A stretch of DNA of 64,000 nucleotides from Quercus robur (taxonomy: Eukaryota > Streptophyta > Magnoliopsida > Fagales > Fagaceae). A program made the position numbers and the translations under genes. Each line of letters starts with the position of its first letter. Positions within the stretch are counted from its first letter, which is position 1. This document shows, piece by piece, positions 57,030 through 64,000 of this stretch. The notes beneath the pieces were generated by a model that saw nothing but the letters and a program-made list of their open reading frames with translations, searched no databases and was not told where the DNA came from. Location: contig NC_065543.1 of NCBI RefSeq assembly GCF_932294415.1, forward strand, positions 899,976 through 963,975, written 5' to 3'.

Positions 57030-59130
57030 CTATTACTGGTAGTATTTCCTCAAGTGCTCGACATTCCACGGATGCGGTAGCTTTTCTCCGTCTATTGTCT
57101 CCAGGTGGTATGTTCCTTTCCTTTTCCACGACGTAACTCTGTAAGGTCCTTCCCAGTTGGGGCCGAGTTTTCCCTGTGTAGGGTCTCTAGTTGCACCCAT
57201 GACCCTCCTGAGTACGAGGTCTCCTACTTGGAAGCTTCTTTGTCGGACCCGGGAGTTGAAATATTTGGACATGCGATCCTGGTATCTAGCGATCCTCTGC
57301 TCTGCTGCCGACCTGACCTCATCTATAAGGTCCAGCTGTAGCCTCATGGATTCGTCATTCCTGCCCTCGTCGTGGTTGTGAACCCAGTAACTTGTGAGCC
57401 CAATTTCTGCTGGGATGACTGCCTCGCTCCCGTATGTCAGTCGAAACGGTGTCTCTCCTGTCGGAGTCCTCGCCATTGTCCTGTACGCCCACAGTATGCT
57501 TGGCAATTCTTCCGGCCATATGCCCTTTGCCCCCTCGAGCCGAGTCTTGATAATCTTTAGCAGGGATCGGTTTGTGACCTCAACCTGACCGTTAGCCTGA
57601 GGATGGGCGGGTGATGAGTAGTGGTTTTTTATTCCTAGCTGTGTACAGAAATCACGGAAGGGGCCGTTATCGAACTGCCTCCCGTTATCTGAGACAAGGA
57701 CTCTAGGAATACCAAACCTACATACTATGTTCCGCCAGACAAAACTTCTAATGTTCTTTTCTGTAATGGTGGCCAAGGCTTCCGCTTCTACCCATTTCGT
57801 GAAGTAGTCAATGCCCACTACCAAGAACTTTAGCTGCCTTATCGCCGTTGGGAAAGGTCCCATGATGTCCAGTCCCCACTGAGCGAACGGCCATGGAGCC
57901 GTTATGGGGGTTAGCTCTTCAGCTGGCTGTCCGATAAAATTGCTGAACCTCTAGCATTTGTCGCATCTTTTAACGTAGGACTCAGTATCCTTTTGCATGG
58001 TCGGCCAGTAATACCCAGCTCGTAACAGTCTGTGCACCAACGACCGCGATCCAGAATGATTCCCGCATATTCCTTCGTGTACTTCCCTCATCACGTAATC
58101 TGCCTCTTCAATCCCGAGACATCTTAGGTAAGGACGGGAGAAACCTCTCTTGTAAAGAATGTCTTTTATCAAGACGAACCTTGCCGCTCGGACTTTTAGC
58201 TTTCTCGCTGCCTCCTTCTCTTCAGGCAATATCCCGTCCTTTAAGTATGAAGCTATCGGCGTGGTCCAGTTTCTTTCGGAGCGTATCTCCTGCATGTTGT
58301 CGGGGTCTATTAGCGGAAAGATTTGAACAAAGGGAAGTACATTACCCGGTGTTATCATATGTTCCGCTGAAGCGGCTTTGGCTAGCCGATCGGCGGGCTC
58401 ATTGTCTCCCCTGGGGATCTGGACGAACATTGCTTTTAGCCCGTCGGTTCTAGCCCTCACTTGATCAAGATATCTCTTCAACCTTTCCCCTTTGCATTCA
58501 TAATCACCGTTTACTTGATTGGTCACGACTTGAGAGTCGCAATGCACGACCACACTTTCAGCTCCGGCGGCTTTGGCTAGGTCGAGTCCTGCTGCTACCG
58601 CTTCGTATTCTGCTTCATTGTTGGTAATGGGGAAGTCGAGACGGACCATACATTCAATCTCGTCTCCTTCAGGTGACAGCAATACTATGCCGGCTCCTCC
58701 AACTCGCTTATTGGATGATCCGTCGGTGTAGATGTTCCACTGGGGGGGTTCTTCTCCCCCCTTGTCCGCGTCATGCGTAAACTCTGCTATGAAGTCGGCT
58801 ACAGCTTGTCCTTTAATGGCCACACGTGGACGGTACTTGATGTCAAACTCACTCAATTCTATTGCCCACAGCGTCAGTCGACCTGCGGACTCAGGATTAC
58901 TTAGTGCCCTTCACAAGGGCTTGTCGGTCATTACGTTCACAGTATGGGCTTGAAAGTAGGGCTTGAGCTTGCGAGCCGCCGTGACCAACGCAAAAGCGAG
59001 TTTCTCCATAGGTTTGTATCTTTCCTCGGCACCGCGGAGCGCCCGGCTGGCGTAGTACACAGGCTTCTGTGCCCTGTCCTCCTCTCTGATTAAGGCCGCG
59101 CTAACGGCCGCGGTGGAGACAGCCAAATAG
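57030..59130 (-). mobile_element. RNase H, archaeal-type RNase H and integrase part of the Tat element
   Basis: The first RNase H is near 58.9-59.1 kb (KPVYYASRALRGAEERYKPM). The second, archaeal-type one has WNIYTDGSSNKRVGGAGIVL, NNEAEYEAVAAGLDLAK and VHCDSQVV. Integrase follows with a zinc part (SYVKRCDKC) and the core DDE region (VGIDYFTKWVEAEAL, VSDNGRQFDN, HPQANGQVEVTNR). This order fits the Tat lineage. This is a fossil copy and a few breaks interrupt it. Confidence 0.9.
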
Positions 59131-59139
59131 AGGAAGAGC

Positions 59140-62110
59140 TCTTAACCTGGTTGCGAGGGGCTCAGTAGAGGCGGTGAAGATAGATAGGTTTTTAACTCCT
59201 CGAAGGCTTGCTGACACTCGTCCGTCCACTCGAATGAATTTTTCAATGTTCGAAAGAAGGGTAAACATTTGTCCGTCGCTCTCGACACGAATCTATTCAA
59301 TGCCGCTATCTTGCCGTTAAGGCTCTGTACTTCCTTCACGTTTCTCGGGGGGGCCATCTCCATTATGGCTCGGATTTTGTCCGGGTTAGCTTCAATCCCC
59401 CTTTGAGATACCATGAACCCTAGGAATTTGCCTGCCGTTACACCGAATGCGCACTTTCCTGGATTGAGTTTCATGTTGTAGGATCGAAGTGTGCCGAATG
59501 TTTCCTTGAGATCTTCCAAGTGGTCTTCCTCCTTCCGGCTCTTTACAAGCATGTCGTCGACATAAACTTGGACATTCCTCCCGATTTGCTGTGCGAACAT
59601 CTTGTTCATTAGTCTCTGGTATGTTGCCCCTGCATTTTTCAGACCGAATGGCATTACTTTGTAACAGAAGAGTCCTTGACTGGTTACAAACGAAGTCTTC
59701 TCCTGGTCGTCCTCGTGCATGCGGATCTGGTTATAACCCGAGAAAGCATCCATGAAGCTTAGCAATTGGTGTTGAGCCGTCGAGTCCACTAGGATGTCGA
59801 CCCTTGGAAGGGGATAGCTATCTTTGGGGCATGCTTTGTTAAGATCGGTGAAGTCCACGCACATCCGCCATTTGCCACTCGTTTTCTTTACCATTACCAC
59901 GTTCGCCAGCCAATCGGGGTAGTAGACTTCCCTGATGAAGCTTGCCTCTTGGAGTTTGCGGACCTCTTCCGCTATTGCTTGGTCTCGTTCCGGGGCGAAT
60001 ACTCTCTTCTTTTGTCGGACGGGTGGAAACGAGGGCAACACATTCAACTTATGTACCATGACCGAGGGATCGATTCCTGGCATATCGTCATGGCTCCAGG
60101 CGAACACATCCTTATTGCTTCTCAAGAAAGCTACGAGCTCTTGACGGATTGCGGGTTTGGCAAGCGTTCCGATCCTGGTGGTTCGGTCTGGATTGGAACT
60201 GTCGAGAGTTATCTCCTCTAGCTTCTCTGTAGGTTCTGCCGTCGTTCGGTGTTCTTCTATGTTCAAGGCCTGGATCTGGTCTTCCACCTCCATCATAGCT
60301 ACGTAGCATTCTCGTGCGGCAATTTGACTTCCGTGTAGCTCTCCTACCCCATACTCCGTTGGGAACTTGATCATCAGGTGGTAAGTTGATGTTGCCGCCT
60401 TCCACGAGTTGAGCGTGGGTCGTCCAATAATAGCATTGTAGGCTGACGAGCAATCGACCACTAAGAATGTTACGTCCTTGGTGATTTGTTGGGGGTAATC
60501 TCCTACTGTCACGGATAATGTGACTGCGCCCAAAGGGAATATCCTACTCCCTCCGAAACCAACGAGCGGGGCGTTTGTCGGTATCAACTGCTCCCTGTCA
60601 ATCCTCATTTGTTGGAACGCCGGATAATACAAGATATCGGCCGAACTACCGTTGTCGACCAACACTCGGTGGATATTGTAGTCGCCTGCCCGCAAGGTGA
60701 CGACGAGGGCATCGTCGTGTGGGTGGTGTAGGCGTCTTGCATCCTCTTCCGAGAACCCGATAATGGGGCCTTCCCTTCTTGCCATCTTTGGCACTGTACC
60801 CGCCAACTGGACATTCTGTACCATCCGAAGGTATGTTTTGCGAGCCTTCTTCGACGATCCGGCCGCGGTTGTTCCTCCAATTATCATCCTTATTTCCCCT
60901 AATGGGGGCCTTGGTCGCTCGTTTTCTCGACGGGGGTGTTGTTCTTGTTGGTGTTGCTCCGTTCTCTCCTTGCTGACGAATTTCTTCAGCTTCCCTTGTC
61001 GGATAAGGGCTTCGATTTGTTGCTTCAAGTCGTAGCAATCGGCCGTGTCGTGACCATGGTCACGATGGAAGCGGCAATATTTGTCTCTGGACCTTTTGTT
61101 GGGATCACTCTTCAGCTTTCCCGGAAACGTCAGGGATCCTTCGTCCTTAATCTGCATTAGGACTTGGTCTATCGGGGCGGTCAACGGAGTGAAACTTGTG
61201 AACCGTCCGCCCATTGGTTTTGGACGTCTCTCCTCCCTCCGATCTCCCATCCGTCCTCTCTTCCGCCCCTGGTCCTGTCGGGGGTCCTCTTGTCTGTCCC
61301 TTTTCTTGGGTCTGTCTTCTCGGGCTAACAGTGCGTCTTCAGCGTTCATATACTTGGTGGCCCTGTAAAGCACTTCTGACATGGTCTTTGGGTCGTTTTT
61401 GTATAGGGAGAACAAAAACTTACCCCCCTTGAGCCCGTTCGTGAACGCTGCCACCAATATCTTGTCGTCGGCTTCGTCGATCGAGAGCGCTTCTTTATTG
61501 AAGCGTGATATGTAGGCCCGTAACGTCTCCTCCTCTCTCTGCTTGATATTCATTAAACAAGCTGTGGACTTCTTATACCGATGTCCACCGATGAAGTGCG
61601 TAGTGAACTGAGCGCTCAGCTCCTTGAAGGTGCCGATGGAGTTTGGTGTTAGTCGGCTGAACCAAATCCTTGCCGCGCCCTTCAGGGTTGTAGGGAATGC
61701 CCTACACATAATTGCGTCTGCCACTCCCTGAAGGTGCATCAGGGTCTTGAAGGTCTCTAGGTGATCGAGAGGGTCCTTGATTCCATCATAACTGTCCATA
61801 TTCGGCATGCGGAACTTACTCGGCAGGGGGAAGGAATTGACGGACGCCGTAAATGGCGAGTCAGTCCGGTTGACAAGGTCGTCAAGATCGCTGGACACTC
61901 GCCCCTTGAGAGCGTTCATCAGGACTTCCATCTGTTCCTTCATCGCCTGCATCTCCGCGATGATGGGTTGTGGAGCTGTATCCGTCACTGAAGGGATGCT
62001 AGCGTCCCGTCGCACTTGTTTGCTCGGGGCGTTACTCTCCTGTGGTCCGTCATTATTTCTCCTTTCCTCACTGTTCCCTTCTTGATCTTCTCCTTGACTA
62101 TTCACCGCGG
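59140..62110 (-). mobile_element. gag, protease and reverse transcriptase part of the Tat element
   Basis: The gag part has the retrotransposon capsid pattern (FTTHFIGGHRYKKSTACLMN, LRAYISRFNKEAL) and a CRFHRDHGHDTADCYDLK zinc-knuckle-like motif. The protease site is LVDNGSSADILYY. Reverse transcriptase shows WRMCVDFTDLNKACPKDSYP, MPFGLKNAGATYQRLMNK and the YVDDMLV catalytic box, the usual Ty3/Gypsy set. It is a single long open region, about 990 codons, and the best-preserved part of the element. Confidence 0.92.
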
Positions 62111-62290
62111 CACTCTTTTGATTCAGCTGCTCTACCAGGTCGTGGTTTTATTTGGTGAGGCGCTCCACGGCTGCGGCGAGCGTCTTGACCTGTCTCTCGA
62201 GGGCAGTCGTAGGGGCTTCTTCTTGGACGTCATTTGTGGTTGCCATCGAGCGTGTGAGTACCATGTAACTCTTTTGTCTAGGAAACGCGA

Positions 62291-62308
62291 TTCCCACAGA
62301 CGGCGCCA
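62291..62308 (-). promoter_or_regulatory. primer-binding site of the Tat element
   Basis: On the coding strand TGGCGCCGTCTGTGGGAA follows the 5' LTR after a two-base spacer. TGGCGCCGT-type sites are usual in plant Ty3/Gypsy elements. Confidence 0.75.
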
Positions 62309-62310
62309 AC

Positions 62311-62829
62311 TGATGACGTCTAAAATTGTCACCAATGGGTCACACCGTACTCGCGACTCGAATCGAACCTGCACGACAAGAACAATCGACGGAAGTCCTT
62401 CGGAGAGCACCGGTGTGGTGCCGGCCAAAGGTTCTCCGACGGTCAAGTTAGAATTGTTCTGTTTTACTTAGAGCGTTAGAGAGGGTCAATTAAAGCGTAC
62501 CTCGATCCCTGAGGGTGGCAGGCCTTTTATAGTGATAAAGGGTTGACTTTTCTCCTTGGTTTCCAAACCTTTTCAATGTGGGATTCTCATACAAATTCCC
62601 TTGAGCGTAGTGAGTCAAGATTTCCGTTTTCGGATCATGGGCCCTTACTGGGCCTGTCAGCGATGGGCCTTCAAAGCGCGTGGGATACCCCTTGCACAGG
62701 CCCAACAGTCCCAACCCGTCAGGCCCGTTCAAGTGGGCCCGTCAAGCAGGGCCGTCAGGCCCGTTCAGGTGGGCCCGTCGGGCCCATCAGATGGGCCCGT
62801 CAGGTATGCCGCATTTCTAACCGTCTTCA
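62311..62829 (-). repeat. 5' LTR of the Tat element
   Basis: It has the same ends as the other LTR and is longer by an internal 36-bp CCCGTTCAGGTGGGCCCGTC-type repeat unit. Both LTRs have a GGGCCCGTCAGG-rich zone. Confidence 0.93.
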
Positions 62830-62834
62830 AATTG

Positions 62835-63282
62835 TGAATTAATAAGAAATATAAATTACAACTTAATGAGAGAGGAAGCACAAAACTAAGGACTTTTCAG
62901 AAAATAGTTTCTAGAAACCTGTATTGTTATTTATTTTTTCTTTTCTTTTTCACTTTTCTATTTTATTTCTTGGCTGAATTAATATTTTGATTAACACAAC
63001 GAAAGGCAACAGAACCCCTTCCATCTAATTCTATCTCCTCAACTAACAAAGACAGAGGAGAGGGCTATACTAGTTGTTAATTAACATGATCGAACATGAG
63101 ACAGACTTAAAAAATATAAGGATAAATTTAGTTTGATATCAAGAGGATAGACCATTTCGGAGAAGCTGCTGAATAGAAGGATTGCAAACAGGATTACTAT
63201 ATTATTTCACTAATTTTTATCTGAATTAATTTATATCTGATTTTGATATTGTGTTATTTATTTATTGCAAGGAAAAAGAAAT
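62835..63282. other. upstream region of the BED-NLR gene
   Basis: The first about 95 nt resemble 47457-47555. A TTTATTGCAAG that reads as a splice acceptor lies just before the BED exon, so a 5' UTR intron is possible. No other feature seen. Confidence 0.4.
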
Positions 63283-64000
63283 ATGGGTAGACAGAGAGAT
63301 CAATTTTGGGATCATGCTAAGAATGAAAATGGCCGTTTCAAATGTAATTATTGTCAACAAGATTTTCCTGGAGGTGCATCAAGGATTAAAGCACACTTGG
63401 CCGGAATTCCAGGTCATGACATTAAGGCATGTAATGCCGTGCCTCAAGATGTTCAAGAAAAAGCTCAAGCAACCCAAAAAAAAAGAGAAGCTCAAGTAAC
63501 TCAAGGGACCAACAAAAAACTTAAAAGTGTATCAACCTCAACTTCAAAATCAAAAACTAAGACAATTAAAATTGTCACACAGGTGATTCTCTAGTCCCAA
63601 CTCTATACATAGTTGTTTATTTCTAACAGTTCCAATACTTTTTAGGAAAAATATTAGTACACACTGGTGGTTGCACACAACCCTACACACACACTTTTTG
63701 CACTGAAATCTAATTTCAGTGCAAACAGTGTGTGTGCACAACAACAAGTGTGAAATAAACATTGCTCTACTTTTTAACCCTTTGCAAATATTTTCACACT
63801 ATTTTCTCTTTGTGTAGGGTAAGGAAGAATATAGGGCTGAAATTATCCTCAATGATGTTGTGGACAGACTAATAGCCAAAGTGTCTTCACTTGCACTGAG
63901 TATATTGATTTTGAGTTGAGTTTCAAGGTGGAGTTGATAAATCTTCTTGAAACATTATTCAAGATTAAATTCGTGTTAGGTGATGCTCAAAAGAGGCAGT
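63283..64000 (+). pseudogene. 5' part of a BED-NLR (zinc-finger BED plus CC-NB-LRR) gene, cut by the window edge
   Basis: Exon 63283-63582 (100 codons) starts MGRQRDQFWDHAKNENGRFK and has a BED finger: C, C in CNYCQQDF, then HLAG.PGH and C, followed by a Lys/Gln-rich linker. Its CAG/GTGATT donor leads to an exon at 63818 reading GKEEYRAEIILNDVVDRLIA and KVSSLALS, the start of an NLR coiled-coil domain. In another frame the sequence goes on EYIDFELSFKVELINLLETL and KFVLGDAQKRQ, the EDVID-side CC helix of CNL proteins, so one base seems to be missing near 63898. BED-NLRs such as Xa1 and Yr5/Yr7 are intracellular immune receptors. The NB-ARC and LRR parts lie beyond the edge. The frame break makes a pseudogene likely but not certain. 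Confidence 0.75.

Larger units (their letters stand above)
52179..62829 (-). mobile_element. Ty3/Gypsy LTR retrotransposon, Tat lineage, young and nearly whole
   Basis: A 10.65-kb element lies in minus orientation between identical AATTG duplications (52174-52178 and 62830-62834). The LTRs are 483 and 519 bp and, aligned by eye, differ by about one substitution plus a 36-bp length difference, so the insertion is very young. Parts in element order: 5' LTR at the right, primer-binding site, gag, protease, reverse transcriptase, RNase H, a second archaeal-type RNase H, integrase, a tandem array, an antisense ORF, polypurine tract and 3' LTR. The double RNase H and the antisense ORF are marks of the Tat (Retand-like) group. 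It looks close to whole, with perhaps two or three breaks along pol. Confidence 0.92.

Noticed and set aside
60600-61432. Several plus-strand frames over gag and RT
   Set aside because: They are antisense shadows of the gag-pol region.

Overview
The window is nuclear DNA from a flowering plant, almost certainly a woody eudicot. Genes have many short exons with GT..AG introns in AT-rich DNA, and the space between them is filled with plant transposons: hAT, MULE, L1, tRNA-derived SINEs and Ty3/Gypsy Tat elements. Several element types resemble ones common in Fagaceae, but that placement is an impression only.

Layout. 0-7 kb: partial host genes, all on the minus strand and still carrying introns. 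They are one exon of a class III aminotransferase (AGT2/3 type), two exons of an unknown gene, six exons of INO80 and two exons of a TruA-type tRNA pseudouridine synthase. 7-11 kb: a plant mobile domain (PMD, MAIN-like) gene complete in exon structure but holding one in-frame stop. 12.8-13.4 kb: the last two exons of a GDSL lipase. 14-16.3 kb: a cluster of small hairpins and a 925-bp fold-back element with a GC-rich core. 16.5-25.5 kb: an intact 13-exon inositol polyphosphate kinase (ITPK4 type, 512 aa) with an old LINE in one intron. 27.05-27.8 kb: a hAT MITE with a perfect 8-bp target duplication. 28.9-29.5 kb: exon 1 of LARP6B, frame-shifted; its La-motif exons are not in the window. ITPK4 and LARP6B are also neighbours in Arabidopsis, so this pair is the ancestral anchor of the locus.

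29.5-35.2 kb: a second set of gene pieces (PARG, URH2, an unknown minus-strand ORF). 35.6-45.0 kb: a 9.4-kb MULE with long terminal inverted repeats, carrying two convergent small genes (PB1-like and zf-GRF/transmembrane) and nested LTR-type insertions. 47.6-51.9 kb: a complete-looking hAT element with a five-exon transposase, 17-bp TIRs and 8-bp TSD. 52.2-62.8 kb: a young Ty3/Gypsy Tat-lineage element in minus orientation, with two near-identical LTRs, an antisense ORF and an internal tandem array. 63.3 kb to the edge: the start of a BED-NLR resistance-type gene.

The host functions that can still work are few: ITPK4 clearly, perhaps the PMD gene and perhaps LARP6B or the NLR if their breaks are not real. 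Most of the rest is a record of repeated insertion and of transposon-type capture of host gene pieces. Exon borders were read by eye from splice signals and remembered family sequences; no alignment was run.
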